Positions 34,478 through 44,743 of a stretch of DNA of 64,000 nucleotides are shown in pieces. Source of the stretch: Inquilinus sp052078665 (GTDB lineage Bacteria; Pseudomonadota; Alphaproteobacteria; DSM-16000; Inquilinaceae). The position numbers and the translations under genes are program-made. Numbering within the stretch: position 1 is the stretch's first letter; each line of letters starts with the position of its first letter. Under the pieces are notes generated by a model that worked only from the letters and a program-made list of their open reading frames with translations, was not told where the DNA came from and made no database searches. The stretch covers positions 1 through 64,000 of the forward strand of contig NZ_JBQJIK010000023.1 in NCBI RefSeq assembly GCF_052078665.1, in the 5' to 3' direction.

Positions 34478-34975
34478 TCAGCCATCGATGGTGCCGAGGC
34501 GATCGCGCAGGTGGCGGTAGGCCTCGCGGATCAGCGTCCAGGTCCGTGTCGTCGACAGGCCCAGCTCCTCGCCGATCTCGCTCAACGTCTTCTCCCCCAG
34601 GCGATGCGCCTCGAACGCCCGGCGCGTCCGCGCCGGCAGTTCGGCCAGGGCCCGGTCGACGATCGCCAGCTTCTGCCGGTCATGGACGATCGTTTCCGGC
34701 CAGGGCGCCGGATCGGCGATGGTGGCGGCCTGTTCGTCCGAAATCGCAGCGCATCCCATCCGCCGCTCACGCCGGTCGAAGTCGATGGAGAGGTTGCGGG
34801 CCACCTGATGCAGATAGGCTCTGGGATTGTCTCCCTTCGGCGTCGCCGTCAGCAGCCGCGCGAAGGTGTCCTGGGTCAGGTCGGCGGCCGTCTCGGCCGT
34901 GTGCCCGCGGCGCCGCAGGAACCGCTGGATCTCCCGTGCATGTCGGTCGAACAGCCCGTGCAGGTCCCACGTCAT
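34478..34975 (-). CDS. fecI: FecI-like ECF sigma factor
   Basis: This 165-aa protein has sigma region 2 (residues 4-70: LFDRHAREIQRFLRRRGHTA, AADLTQDTFARLL) and region 4 (LPARTRRAFEAHRLGEKTLS, EIGEELGLSTTRTWTLIREA) with only a short linker, as in the iron-starvation group IV sigma factors. The start MTWDLHGLF is chosen for the GGGGGCGGAG upstream. With FecR and the STN-bearing receptor it forms a complete cell-surface signalling set that turns on receptor synthesis when the cognate siderophore is bound. Confidence 0.9.
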   Translation of the reverse strand: MTWDLHGLFDRHAREIQRFLRRRGHTAETAADLTQDTFARLLTATPKGDNPRAYLHQVARNLSIDFDRRERRMGCAAISDEQAATIADPAPWPETIVHDRQKLAIVDRALAELPARTRRAFEAHRLGEKTLSEIGEELGLSTTRTWTLIREAYRHLRDRLGTIDG

Positions 34976-35271
34976 CGCCGTACGGCTCCGCCCCCGCATG
35001 CTGTCGGGATCGTCCGGCCGGTCCCGCCGGCCGAAAGGACAAGCTTCTCCCGCTTAAGGCCTTTGCCTGGGCTCCGCAATCGTGGAACCGGGGCCGATTC
35101 CGGATCGCTTCCGTGGGAATCGGTAAAGAAAGATCAATATTCTCTGGACTTTGTCCCTTGCCGCCGTTCCGATCTGACGTCCTTGCGGTTGCGAAGCGTT
35201 CGCGCTTTTTCGCGATCTGTTGCGGAGCAGCCACAGGACATCCACAGACCCTGCCGTGTCGGGCCCCGCCA
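34976..35271. other. Upstream region of fecI
   Basis: This region of about 300 bases lies between the TetR gene stop and fecI. It is locally less GC-rich around 35120-35220. The inverted repeat GCGAA-GCG-TTCGC at 35191-35203 could be a metalloregulator site, since fecI genes are usually under Fur, but it is not a clear Fur box. I see no open frame or RNA gene. Confidence 0.3.
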
Positions 35272-35862
35272 TCAGCCCAGCACCGTCACCGCGGCGATGG
35301 CGGCGGCCAGCAGCTCCTCGCGGGACGCGCCGTCGCGCGCGTGCAGCGACAGCCCCTGCATCACCGTGCCGAAGAAGGTGGCGAGGCCGCCGATATCGGT
35401 GCCGGCCGGCAGGTCGCCGTCCTCGACCCCGCGCCGCAGCCGCCGGCGGATCCGCTCGGTGGTCTCGCGCCGGAGGTCGGCAAGATGGCGCCGCAGGCCG
35501 TCATTCTCCGGCAGGCCGTTGACCAGACCAAGGATCAGCATGCAGCCGCCGACCCCGGGCGAGGCGAGGGCAATCTCGGCGCTCGCCGTCAGCATGCCGA
35601 GGATCGACTTGCGGGCGGTCGCGCCGGTTTCCAGCGCCCGCATGCTGCCGGCGCCGTCGGTGGCCAAATAGAGGTCGAGCGCCTCGCGGAACAGCGTCTC
35701 CTTGGAGCCAAAGGCGGCATAGAAGCTGGGCGGGTTGATGCCCATCGCCGCGGTCAGGTCGACCAGCTGTGCCCCTTCATAGCCCTTGGCCCAGAACACC
35801 TCGATCGCGCGTCGTAGCGCCGTGTCGCGATCGAAGCTGCGCGGCCGGCCTCGCGTCGCCAT
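35272..35862 (-). CDS. TetR-family repressor
   Basis: In this 196-aa protein the N-terminal helix-turn-helix (residues 8-55: FDRDTALRRAIEVFWAKGYE, LVDLTAAMGINPPSFYAAFG) is of the AcrR/TetR type, and the C-terminal ligand domain carries RKSILGMLTASAEIALASPG. The start MATRGRPRSF has AAGGAAC 8 bases upstream. It is divergent from the double SnoaL gene, with two copies of a CTGTAG...TTAC element in the shared 103-base region, so it most likely represses that gene and itself. Confidence 0.9.
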   Translation of the reverse strand: MATRGRPRSFDRDTALRRAIEVFWAKGYEGAQLVDLTAAMGINPPSFYAAFGSKETLFREALDLYLATDGAGSMRALETGATARKSILGMLTASAEIALASPGVGGCMLILGLVNGLPENDGLRRHLADLRRETTERIRRRLRRGVEDGDLPAGTDIGGLATFFGTVMQGLSLHARDGASREELLAAAIAAVTVLG

Positions 35863-35874
35863 CCGTGTTCCTTT

Positions 35875-35896
35875 CTGTAGCTGCATTTACATAATT
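35875..35896. promoter_or_regulatory. Putative TetR operator, copy A
   Basis: The pattern is CTGTAG-N4-ATTTAC-N2-AATT. Read on the other strand it contains the imperfect palindrome TGTAAATGCAGCTACA. Copy B at 35931-35952 has the same pattern. It lies 13 bases before the repressor start. Confidence 0.6.
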
Positions 35897-35930
35897 CTCT
35901 TGACGCCCGCTGCGCAAGCCGACAATCTTT

Positions 35931-35952
35931 CTGTAGTCAGAATTACTGAATT
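35931..35952. promoter_or_regulatory. Putative TetR operator, copy B
   Basis: CTGTAG-N4-AATTAC-N2-AATT, a direct repeat of copy A at a 56-base offset, 14 bases before the SnoaL-gene start. Two copies flanking both promoters fit a bidirectional repressor. Confidence 0.55.
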
Positions 35953-35965
35953 CCGGAGATCCGAG

Positions 35966-36820
35966 ATGAAGAGCGGCCCTGCGCCCGATCCGAGCCTGAC
36001 CGCGGCCCGTCTGGAGGTGATCACCGCCTATTTCCACGGCACGGACAGCCGCGACCCGGCCTTCCTCGACCTGTTCACCGAGGATGTGGAGCTGTTCTTC
36101 CCGAAATTCGGCCTGACCCGCGGCAAGGCGGCGGTGGCGGCGTTCGGCGCCCGGCTGGCGGCCGAGCTGGAGAGCCTGGAGCACGACATCCCCGGGCTGC
36201 ACCGCATTGTCGCCGGCGACACCATCGTGGTCGAGGGCACCGAGGCCGGCGTCACCCGCAGCGGGCTGCGCTGGCCGGACGGGGTGGTGTCGCAGGGCCG
36301 GTTCTGCGACGTGTTCACGTTCGCGGGCACGCTGATCCGCAGCATCCACATCTATGTCGACCCCGACTTCACCAGCGCCGACCGCGACCGCATCCGCATC
36401 CTGCGCGGCGAGGCGGCGGCCGGCGGCGGGGCCCGGGCGGCGCTCGAGCGCTATCTGGCGGCGATGCGGTCGCGGGCGACGCCGGAGGCGGTGGCCTCGC
36501 TGTTCACCGCGGATGCCGACTGGGACATCCCCGGCGCGGTCGACCGCGTGCCCTGGATCGGGCGCCGCAGCGGCCGTGCCGGCGTCGCCGATTTCGTCCG
36601 CGCCCTGTGGGACGGGATCGAGCCGATCCGCTTCGACATCACCGCCATCGCCGCCGAGGGCGACCGCGCCTTCGCCGCCGGCGAGCTGGAAGCGCGGGCC
36701 CGGCGCACCGGCCGGATCATGCGCAGCGAGTTCGTCATCGACGTCACCGCGCGCGACGGGCTGATCTCCCGCTGCCGCCTGCTCGAGGACAGCTTCGCGA
36801 TCGCCCAGGCCGCCGCCTGA
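35966..36820 (+). CDS. Protein with two tandem SnoaL-like (NTF2-fold) domains
   Basis: In this 284-aa protein, residues 12-135 (VITAYFHGTDSRDPAFLDLF, ELFFPKFGLTRGKAAVAAFG, FCDVFTFAGTLIRSIHIYVD) and 155-280 (LERYLAAMRSRATPEAVASL, DADWDIPGAVDRVPWIGRRS) are two SnoaL/NTF2 folds fused head to tail. SnoaL proteins are small isomerases, hydrolases or binding proteins; the pocket residues here do not give a reaction. GGAG precedes the ATG. It is divergent from its likely TetR repressor and ends exactly where the M20 amidohydrolase gene ends on the other strand. Confidence 0.82.
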   Translation: MKSGPAPDPSLTAARLEVITAYFHGTDSRDPAFLDLFTEDVELFFPKFGLTRGKAAVAAFGARLAAELESLEHDIPGLHRIVAGDTIVVEGTEAGVTRSGLRWPDGVVSQGRFCDVFTFAGTLIRSIHIYVDPDFTSADRDRIRILRGEAAAGGGARAALERYLAAMRSRATPEAVASLFTADADWDIPGAVDRVPWIGRRSGRAGVADFVRALWDGIEPIRFDITAIAAEGDRAFAAGELEARARRTGRIMRSEFVIDVTARDGLISRCRLLEDSFAIAQAAA

Positions 36821-38008
36821 TCAGGACAAGAGCTCGACCGCGCTGCGCACCAGGGCGGCGGCGCCCAGGCCGATGCAGCGCTCGTCCGGCTGGTAGTCGG
36901 AATTGTGCAGGTGGTCGTTACGGCCGGGCTGGGCGGCGCCGACGCGGAGATGGAAGGACGGCACCCGCTCGGAGAAGAAGGCGAAGTCCTCGGCGCCGAA
37001 GCCGGGCGTGGTCTCGTGCACCACGTCGCCGAACTGCGCCCGCACCGCGGCCACCGAGGCGTCCAGGATGCGGCCGTCATTCATCAGCGGCGGCACGCCC
37101 AGCTGGTAGTCGAGATCGCAGGTCACGCCCTGGGTCGCCGCGATGCCCTGCACGATCCGGCGGATCGCCGCCTCCGCCGCCGCCCGTGACTCGGGCGACC
37201 GGGCCCGCACCGTGCCGCGCAGGGTGCAGGTGTCGGGGATGATGTTGTGGGTGGCGCCGCCGGCGATGCTGCCGACCGTCACCACCGCGCCCTGGGCCGG
37301 GTCGATGGTGCGCGACACCACGGTCTGCAGCTGGGTCACCAGATAGGCGGCGGCGACGATCGGGTCGGCCGCGTCCTGCGGCCGCGCGGCATGGCCGGAC
37401 CGGCCGCGCACGATGATGTCGAAGGTGTCGGCCGAGGCGGTGCTGGCGCCGCGGAGGTAGCCGAACTGCCCGGTCGGCATGGTCGGGCTGTTGTGGAAGG
37501 CCAGCGCCATGTCGACGCCGTCCGCCGCGCCGTCCTCGATCATCGCCGCGGCCCCGCTCTCCGGCGTCTCCTCGGCCGGCTGGAACACCAGCCGCACGGT
37601 CCCGCGCAGCCGCGGCGCCAGGTCCTTCAGCACGGCGCCGACGCCGATCAGCGTCGCGGTGTGGATGTCATGGCCGCAGGCATGCATCTTGCCCGGCACG
37701 GTGCTGGCGAAGGGCAGGCCGGTCATCTCCTGGATCGGCAGCGCGTCCATGTCGGCGCGGATCAGCAGGCAGGGGCCGGGGGCGCCGCCCTCGATCTCGG
37801 CGACGATGCCGGTGCGGCCGATCCCGGTGCGATAGGGGATGCCGAGCTTGTCGAGCTCTGCCGCGACCACGCCGGCGGTGCGCTCGACCTCGAAGCCGAT
37901 CTCCGGATGGGCATGGATGTCGCGCCGCACCTCGACCAGGCCGGGGGCGACGGCCGCGACCGCCGTGTCGATCGAGGCGCCGATGTCGTTGATGCCGCGC
38001 GTATCCAT
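36821..38008 (-). CDS. M20-family amidohydrolase (hippurate/amino-acyl hydrolase type)
   Basis: This 395-aa metal-dependent hydrolase resembles HipO/IAA-amino-acid hydrolases. The metal sites are in RADMDALPIQE and CGHDIHTATLIG, and the catalytic glutamate region is LVFQPAEETPESGA. The dimerisation domain is inserted at about 190-300 (FDIIVRGRSGHAARPQDAAD), and the last ligand is in LHNSDYQPDE. AAGGGGAG lies just before ATG 38008. Substrate unknown; N-acyl amino acids are likely. No operon partner. Confidence 0.92.
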   Translation of the reverse strand: MDTRGINDIGASIDTAVAAVAPGLVEVRRDIHAHPEIGFEVERTAGVVAAELDKLGIPYRTGIGRTGIVAEIEGGAPGPCLLIRADMDALPIQEMTGLPFASTVPGKMHACGHDIHTATLIGVGAVLKDLAPRLRGTVRLVFQPAEETPESGAAAMIEDGAADGVDMALAFHNSPTMPTGQFGYLRGASTASADTFDIIVRGRSGHAARPQDAADPIVAAAYLVTQLQTVVSRTIDPAQGAVVTVGSIAGGATHNIIPDTCTLRGTVRARSPESRAAAEAAIRRIVQGIAATQGVTCDLDYQLGVPPLMNDGRILDASVAAVRAQFGDVVHETTPGFGAEDFAFFSERVPSFHLRVGAAQPGRNDHLHNSDYQPDERCIGLGAAALVRSAVELLS

Positions 38009-38263
38009 GGACCGGTGGGCTCCCCTTGGGCCGAATGAATGGCGTCGGGCCGAGGGCAGGGCCGGGGCCGGTCGGGCCGACGAGGATCGAGTCATTGCAC
38101 CCGAAGGGGACGGCGTCCACCCCCGCGATTCGCAGCCCAGGCACCGGCCCGCGGCCCGGCGCGACGTTGCCGCGCGTCCTTTACATCCGGCGGGGCGGTT
38201 CCCAGCTTGGCCGGAAGGGGCGCGATCGCCCGGGCTCGGGCCATGGACAGAACGGAGCAAGCG

Positions 38264-39187
38264 ATGCGGTTGTTGGTTGTCGGCGCCGGCGCCACCGGCG
38301 GGTATTTCGGCGGCCGGCTGGCCCAGGCCGGCCGCGACGTGACCTTCCTGGTGCGGCCCGGCCGCGCCGCCGCGCTGCGGGCGGACGGGCTGCGCATCGT
38401 CAGCCCGCATGGCGACGCCACCTTGGCGCCGCGGCTGGTCACCGCCGACGCGGTCGACGGCCCCTATGACGCGGTGCTGCTGGCGGTGAAGGCCTATGGC
38501 CTGGCCGGGGCGATGGCCGACCTCGCCCCCGCTGTCGGGCCGGAGACCATGATCCTGCCGCTGCTGAACGGCATGCGGCACATGGACCTGCTGTCGGCGC
38601 GCTTCGGCTCCGCGGCGGTGCTCGGCGGCGTCTGCAAGATCGCCGGCACGGTCGATGCCGAAGGCCGGATCGTGCAGCTCGCCGGCTTCCACGAGCTGGC
38701 CTATGGCGAGCGGGACGGCACGCCGTCGGCCCGCACCGACCGGCTCGATTCGGTGCTGCGCGGCGCCGGCTTCGACGCCCGGCTGACGCCCGGGATCGAG
38801 CTCGAGATGTGGCAGAAATGGGTGACGCTGGCGGCGCTGGGCGGCATCACCTGCCTGATGCGCGGCAGCACCGGCGAGGTCGTGGCCGCGCCCGGCGGGG
38901 CCGATTTCGCCGGCCGCTTCCTGGACGAGGTGGTGGCGGTGGTCAACGCGGTCGGGACGCCGCCCGGCAGTGCCTTCCTGGCCAGCACCCGGGCGTTCCT
39001 GACCGAGCCGGGCGCCGCCCGCACCTCGTCGATGTATCGCGACCTGCAGCAGGGCGGGCCGATCGAGGCCGACCAGATCATTGGCGACCTGCTGGTCCGC
39101 GGCCGGGCCGCCGGGATCGACACCCCGCTGCTGGCCCTGGCCGCGACCCATCTCGTCGTCTATCAGCGCCGCCTTGCCGGCGGCTAG
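38264..39187 (+). CDS. 2-dehydropantoate 2-reductase-like protein (PanE/ApbA family)
   Basis: In this 307-aa protein the N-terminal Rossmann motif GAGATGGYFGGRLAQAG (residues 7-23) binds NADP. The catalytic lysine region is MWQKWVTLAALGGITCLMRG and the C-terminal substrate helix is TSSMYRDLQQGGPIEADQI. Ketopantoate reduction is the family reaction, but many genomes have several paralogs with other 2-oxo-acid substrates, so no symbol is given. GGAGCAAGCG before ATG 38264 supports this start over one seven codons earlier. It converges on the SDR gene. Confidence 0.88.
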   Translation: MRLLVVGAGATGGYFGGRLAQAGRDVTFLVRPGRAAALRADGLRIVSPHGDATLAPRLVTADAVDGPYDAVLLAVKAYGLAGAMADLAPAVGPETMILPLLNGMRHMDLLSARFGSAAVLGGVCKIAGTVDAEGRIVQLAGFHELAYGERDGTPSARTDRLDSVLRGAGFDARLTPGIELEMWQKWVTLAALGGITCLMRGSTGEVVAAPGGADFAGRFLDEVVAVVNAVGTPPGSAFLASTRAFLTEPGAARTSSMYRDLQQGGPIEADQIIGDLLVRGRAAGIDTPLLALAATHLVVYQRRLAGG

Positions 39188-39191
39188 GCGG

Positions 39192-40016
39192 TCAGCGGCC
39201 GACCGCCAGGCGGGCGACGTCCTGCCACTGCTCCCAGCCGGCAAGCCGGCTCTCATATTCGGCCCGCGTCACCTCCAGATTGTGCGGGCCGAAGAACACC
39301 CGCAGCGGCGGCTCGGCGGCGTCGACGATGCGCAGGATGGCCGGGCCGCTGGCGCCTGGATCGGCGAATTCGGCGTCGCGCCAGCGCAGGAGCCGCCCGG
39401 CGCGGATCTCGTCATAGGCGGGGTTCGCCTCGGCATGGATCATCGAATCGCCTTTCCATTCGGTGGCGTAGCCGCCGGGCTCGACCAGCGTGACCTTGAC
39501 GCCGGTGCCGGCCAGCTCGCCCTGCAGCGCCTGGCTCAGTCCCTCCAGCGCCCATTTCGAGGCGTGGTACAGGCCCAGCATCGGGAAGGCGTTGACGCCG
39601 CCGACCGAGGACACCTGGATGATGTGGCCCGACCCCTGGGCCCCCTGGGCCCGCAGGATCGGCAGCGCCGCCTGGGTCACCCACAGCGCGCCGAACAGGT
39701 TGGTCTCGATCTGCGCCCGGGCCTGCGCCTCGCTGACCTCCTCGACCGCGCCGAGCAGGCCGTAGCCGGCGTTGTTGACCACCACGTCCAGCCGGCCGAA
39801 CCGCTCCTGCGCCGTCGCCACCGCCGCGAACACCGCCGCCCGGTCGGTCACGTCCAGCCGGATCGGCGCGACCTGGGCGCCGTACTCATGCACCAGATTG
39901 CAGAGGCTGGAGAGGTCGCGGGCCGTCGCCGCGACCTGGTCGCCGCGGGCCAGCGCCGCCTCTGCCCAGGCCCGGCCGAGCCCCTTGGATGTGCCGGTGA
40001 TGAACCACACCTTCAT
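39192..40016 (-). CDS. Short-chain dehydrogenase/reductase
   Basis: This 274-aa classical SDR has cofactor motif TGTSKGLG (residues 7-14), NNAGYG at about 82, catalytic Ser in IIQVSSVGG and YHASK (Tyr-x-x-x-Lys) near 153-157. The C-terminal segment is that of SDRs often found under TetR repressors. GAGGAC precedes ATG 40016. It is divergent from a TetR gene, with two strong palindromes between them, so TetR repression and induction by an unknown aromatic or lipophilic compound are likely. Confidence 0.92.
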   Translation of the reverse strand: MKVWFITGTSKGLGRAWAEAALARGDQVAATARDLSSLCNLVHEYGAQVAPIRLDVTDRAAVFAAVATAQERFGRLDVVVNNAGYGLLGAVEEVSEAQARAQIETNLFGALWVTQAALPILRAQGAQGSGHIIQVSSVGGVNAFPMLGLYHASKWALEGLSQALQGELAGTGVKVTLVEPGGYATEWKGDSMIHAEANPAYDEIRAGRLLRWRDAEFADPGASGPAILRIVDAAEPPLRVFFGPHNLEVTRAEYESRLAGWEQWQDVARLAVGR

Positions 40017-40045
40017 GCTGTCCTCGTCGGGAGCGATGTCGGGAT

Positions 40046-40069
40046 TGAAACGGAGGATCCTCCGTTTCA
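40046..40069. promoter_or_regulatory. 24-bp perfect palindrome, primary TetR operator
   Basis: Perfect inverted repeat with half site TGAAACGGAGGA and no spacer, centred between the divergent SDR and TetR genes. The AAACGGAG half site is common in operators of this TetR subgroup. It lies 30 bases before the SDR start. Confidence 0.8.
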
Positions 40070-40080
40070 CCTATCTAAGT

Positions 40081-40092
40081 GGAGGATCCTCC
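40081..40092. promoter_or_regulatory. Second TetR operator, same core
   Basis: The core GGAGGATCCTCC is the same as in the 24-bp palindrome, followed by GTTTTCA; its left flank has diverged. Centre to centre spacing to the first copy is 29 bases, close to three helical turns, which would allow cooperative binding. Confidence 0.7.
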
Positions 40093-40151
40093 GTTTTCAA
40101 CCGGCGCTACGAATGGTGCATGATGGCAGTCGCTGAACGGAGACTGGTGGC

Positions 40152-40757
40152 GTGACGGCGTTGGACGGAATGGACGAGCAGGAGACGGGCGGGGCGCCGG
40201 CGCGCGCCGACGCCCGGCGCAACCGCGAGCGGCTTCTGGCGGCGTCGGCGGAGCTGTTCGGCGCGGTCGAGGGCGAGGTCACGCTGTCGGCGGTGGCGGC
40301 CCGGGCCGGGGTCGGCATCGGCACTCTCTATCGCCACTTCCCGACCCGCGAGGCGCTGGTCGAGGCGGTGTACCGCAACGAGGTCGACCGGCTGTGCGAC
40401 GCCGCCGGGACGCTGCTGCGCCAACTGCCGCCGGAGGCCGCGCTGGCCGACTGGATGGACCGCTACGCCGCCATGGTCGCCGCCAAGCGCGGCATGGCCG
40501 AGGTGCTGACGCGGGTGCGGGATACCGATTCCGGCGCCATGGCCCAGACCAAGACACGGATCAGGCAGGCGATGACCCTGCTGCTCGACGCCGCCGCGAA
40601 GGCCGGGGTGATCCGGGCCGACGCCGATGCCGATGACGTGCTGCTGGCGGCGGCCGCCAGCATCTGGGCGATCGCCGGCCAGCCCGACTGGCGCCAGCGT
40701 GCCGGCCGGCTGCTGCGGCTGCTGCTCGACGGCCTGCGCTACCGGCCGGGCGGCTAG
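40152..40757 (+). CDS. TetR-family repressor
   Basis: In this 201-aa protein the N-terminal DNA-binding helices (NRERLLAASAELFGAVEGEV, SAVAARAGVGIGTLYRHFPT) match TetR regulators of SDR genes, and the C-terminal ligand domain includes MAAKRGMAEVLTRVRDTDSG. A GTG at 40152 is used; an ATG at 40170 is an alternative. The stop shares a CTAG with the pyrD stop on the other strand. It likely represses the divergent SDR gene and itself. Confidence 0.9.
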   Translation: MTALDGMDEQETGGAPARADARRNRERLLAASAELFGAVEGEVTLSAVAARAGVGIGTLYRHFPTREALVEAVYRNEVDRLCDAAGTLLRQLPPEAALADWMDRYAAMVAAKRGMAEVLTRVRDTDSGAMAQTKTRIRQAMTLLLDAAAKAGVIRADADADDVLLAAAASIWAIAGQPDWRQRAGRLLRLLLDGLRYRPGG

Positions 40758-41821
40758 CGCAGGTCGGCGCCGACCGCCTCGGCGACCGAACGGAAGCCGT
40801 CGGCGCGCAGCCGGCCGGCCAGGTCGCGCTTGATCTCGCCGACCAGGCCGGGGCCGCGATAGGCCAGGGCGGTGTAGAGCTGCACCAGGCTGGCGCCGGC
40901 GCGGATCTTGGCATAGGCGTCGGCGCCGCTGGCCACGCCGCCGACCCCGACCAGCGGCAGCCGGCCGGCCACCAGCTTCGCCATCCGCCGCAGCACCGCG
41001 GTCGAAGGCTGCATCAGCGGCTTGCCGCTCAGCCCCCCGGGCTCGCCGGCCAGGTCCGGCGGCAGCCCGGCCGGGCGGGCGATGGTGGTGTTGGACACGA
41101 GCAGCCCGTCGATGCCGGCGGCCAGCGCCACCTCGGCGACATCCTCGAGATCCTCGGGCGTCAGGTCGGGGGCGATCTTGACCAGGATCGGCGGCCGCGC
41201 CGTGCCGTCGGCCCGCGCCGCGGTGACGGCGGCCAGCAGGCGCTGCAGCGGCTCGCGGCTCTGCATCGCCCGCAGCCCGGGGGTGTTCGGCGAGGAGATG
41301 TTGACGACGAGATAGTCGGCCAGCCGGGCGAAGGCGCGGATGCCGGCGGCGTAGTCCGCCTCCGGGTCGCGGCTGTCCTTGTTGCGGCCGACATTGATGC
41401 CCAAGAGACCAGGGGCGGCGGCGCCGTTGACCTGCCGCGCCTCCAGCCGGGCCACGGCGGCGGCATGGCCACGGTTGTTGAAGCCGTAGCGGTTGATCAG
41501 CGCCTGCTGGTCCGGCAGCCGGAACGCCCGCGGCCGCGGGTTGCCGGGCTGGGCCCGCGGCGTGACGCTGCCGATCTCGACGAAGCCGAAGCCGAGCCGC
41601 AGCATCGGGTCCATCACCTCGGCATCCTTGTCGAAGCCGGCGGCGAGGCCGATCGGGTTGGCGAAGGCGCGGCCCCACAGCGTCACCGCCAGGACCGGGT
41701 CGTCGGGCGCGCTGACGACGGGCCCGAGGCCGAGCTTCAGCGCGGTGATGGTGGCCCGGTGCGCCGTCTCGGGCGGCAGCGCCTTCAGCACCGGCGCGGC
41801 CAGGGCGAACAGGCGGCTCAC
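40754..41821 (-). CDS. pyrD: Dihydroorotate dehydrogenase, quinone-dependent class 2
   Basis: This 355-aa membrane-associated flavoenzyme catalyses the fourth step of pyrimidine synthesis, passing electrons to ubiquinone. The N-terminal amphipathic helix pair (SRLFALAAPVLKALPPETAH) marks class 2. FMN and orotate contacts are GLAAGFDKDAEV, NRYGFNNRGHA and NISSPNTPGL (with the catalytic serine), SNTTIARP, and GVGGVASGADA. The GTG start at 41821 overlaps the stop of the DUF952 gene by four bases (GTGA), so the two are translationally coupled. Confidence 0.96.
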   Translation of the reverse strand: MSRLFALAAPVLKALPPETAHRATITALKLGLGPVVSAPDDPVLAVTLWGRAFANPIGLAAGFDKDAEVMDPMLRLGFGFVEIGSVTPRAQPGNPRPRAFRLPDQQALINRYGFNNRGHAAAVARLEARQVNGAAAPGLLGINVGRNKDSRDPEADYAAGIRAFARLADYLVVNISSPNTPGLRAMQSREPLQRLLAAVTAARADGTARPPILVKIAPDLTPEDLEDVAEVALAAGIDGLLVSNTTIARPAGLPPDLAGEPGGLSGKPLMQPSTAVLRRMAKLVAGRLPLVGVGGVASGADAYAKIRAGASLVQLYTALAYRGPGLVGEIKRDLAGRLRADGFRSVAEAVGADLR

Positions 41822-42174
41822 GGGGCGGCGACGGTCGGGAACAACTGCGGCGGGAAGACATGGCGGCCGTCGACCAGCGGCAGCGGCGCCACGCCCTGCA
41901 CCGCGGCCAGCGGCAGCTCGGCATGGAGATGCGGGAACAGGGCTCCGCCGCGCGACGGCTCCCAGCGCAGCGCGTCGCCCAGTGCCGCCGGGTCCACCGC
42001 CACCAGCACCAGCCCGTCCCGGCCGGCGAAGTGGCGGGACGCGGTCTCCTCGGCCTGCTCGGCGGTCGAGAAGTGGATGAAGCCGTCCTGGTGGTCGACG
42101 GCGGAGCCGCGATAGGTGCCGGCGGCCTCGGCGGCCGCCCATTCCGCGGCGCTGCAGATCTTGTAGATGGTCAT
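41818..42174 (-). CDS. DUF952-family protein
   Basis: This 118-aa protein begins IYKICSAAEWAAAEAAGTY and contains DHQDGFIHFSTAEQAEETAS and EPSRGGALFPHLHAELPL, the conserved segments of DUF952. The fold is related to ADP-ribosyltransferase-like domains. The conserved histidines are present. It stands immediately upstream of pyrD with a 4-base overlap, a common alphaproteobacterial arrangement; its role is unknown. Confidence 0.9.
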   Translation of the reverse strand: MTIYKICSAAEWAAAEAAGTYRGSAVDHQDGFIHFSTAEQAEETASRHFAGRDGLVLVAVDPAALGDALRWEPSRGGALFPHLHAELPLAAVQGVAPLPLVDGRHVFPPQLFPTVAAP

Positions 42175-42239
42175 GGCGGGCGAACCCTAGGGAAGCGGTC
42201 CCCGCCCGTCAATCGCGGGGTCCGATCGGTGGATCGTGA

Positions 42240-42290
42240 GCGTTGCAGAATGCGAATCGTATGTGGCTGCGCGTTGCAAATTGCGAGTTC
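42240..42290. promoter_or_regulatory. Tandem imperfect repeats, possible enhancer sites for a sigma-54 activator
   Basis: GCGTTGCAGAATGCGAAT (42240-42257) and GCGTTGCAAATTGCGAGT (42271-42288) share 15 of 18 bases at a 31-base offset, three helical turns. Each holds the near-palindrome TTGCA-N3-TGCGA. They lie about 140-180 bases before the sigma-54 promoter, where bacterial enhancer-binding proteins usually bind. Confidence 0.5.
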
Positions 42291-42369
42291 AAGTTCGGGA
42301 TCAAAAGTCGGCCGGACTTTAAATTTCCCTACAATAGGCAGATTTTGGAATTAAATGCCTGTTTTGCTC

Positions 42370-42387
42370 ATAAGACCGAGATCTTAT
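42370..42387. promoter_or_regulatory. 18-bp inverted repeat before the sigma-54 promoter
   Basis: ATAAGA-N6-TCTTAT, perfect 6-bp arms, 36 bases upstream of the -24 element. It could bind an activator or repressor. Confidence 0.4.
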
Positions 42388-42423
42388 CCGTTCTGCCCAT
42401 GTCGGACGGCCCCATCGCGCTTC

Positions 42424-42438
42424 TGGCACGGCCCTTGC
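42424..42438 (+). promoter_or_regulatory. Sigma-54 (RpoN) promoter
   Basis: TGGCACG-N4-TTGC, a full match to the -24/-12 consensus with correct spacing. The -12 GC is at 42437-42438, giving a transcript start near 42449 and a leader of about 28 bases to the ATG of the 72-aa gene. Confidence 0.8.
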
Positions 42439-42476
42439 GTCGTTGGTTGGCATTGAACCCTTGGGAGGGGCCCAAA

Positions 42477-42678
42477 ATGGGCGACATTGCGATGACGGAT
42501 AATCTGGCGGTGGTCGAGCTGAAGACCCCGATGAGCTACGCCCTCGACATGGTGACGGCGATGGGCGACCCCGGCATTTCCACGGTCCCGACCAAGCCGA
42601 CCGCCGGCATGCTGGCGGCGGGCGCGCGGGCGGGCGGTGTCACGGTCGAGGTCGCCTGGCGGGTGTTCCAGGCGATGG

Positions 42679-42695
<17 letters not shown>
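42477..42695 (+). CDS. Small orphan protein under sigma-54 control
   Basis: This 72-aa protein (starts MGDIAMTDNLAVVELKTPM, ends EVAWRVFQAMVNVAD) has no recognised domain, signal peptide or membrane segment. It has two amphipathic stretches separated by a glycine/proline/threonine-rich middle (DPGISTVPTKPTAGM). GGGAGGGG precedes the ATG and a canonical sigma-54 promoter lies 40-50 bases upstream, which argues for a real gene despite its size. It is the only gene of its unit: the next gene is convergent and the stops overlap by 17 bases. Function unknown. Confidence 0.7.
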
Positions 42696-44667
<1,972 letters not shown>

Positions 44668-44743
44668 CGCCGTTCCGGTCGGGCGGCCGGAAAAACCCGG
44701 CCATCCAGCGCGTTAGGAGCATATCGCCGGTGCGGCGGCGTGG

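Larger units (their letters stand above)
42175..42476. other. Long AT-richer regulatory region before the orphan gene
   Basis: About 300 bases hold the start region of the DUF952-pyrD unit and, between 42240 and 42440, a distinctly AT-richer stretch. The latter contains tandem 20-bp imperfect repeats, an 18-bp inverted repeat and a sigma-54 promoter, listed separately. No coding frame is convincing. Confidence 0.7.
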
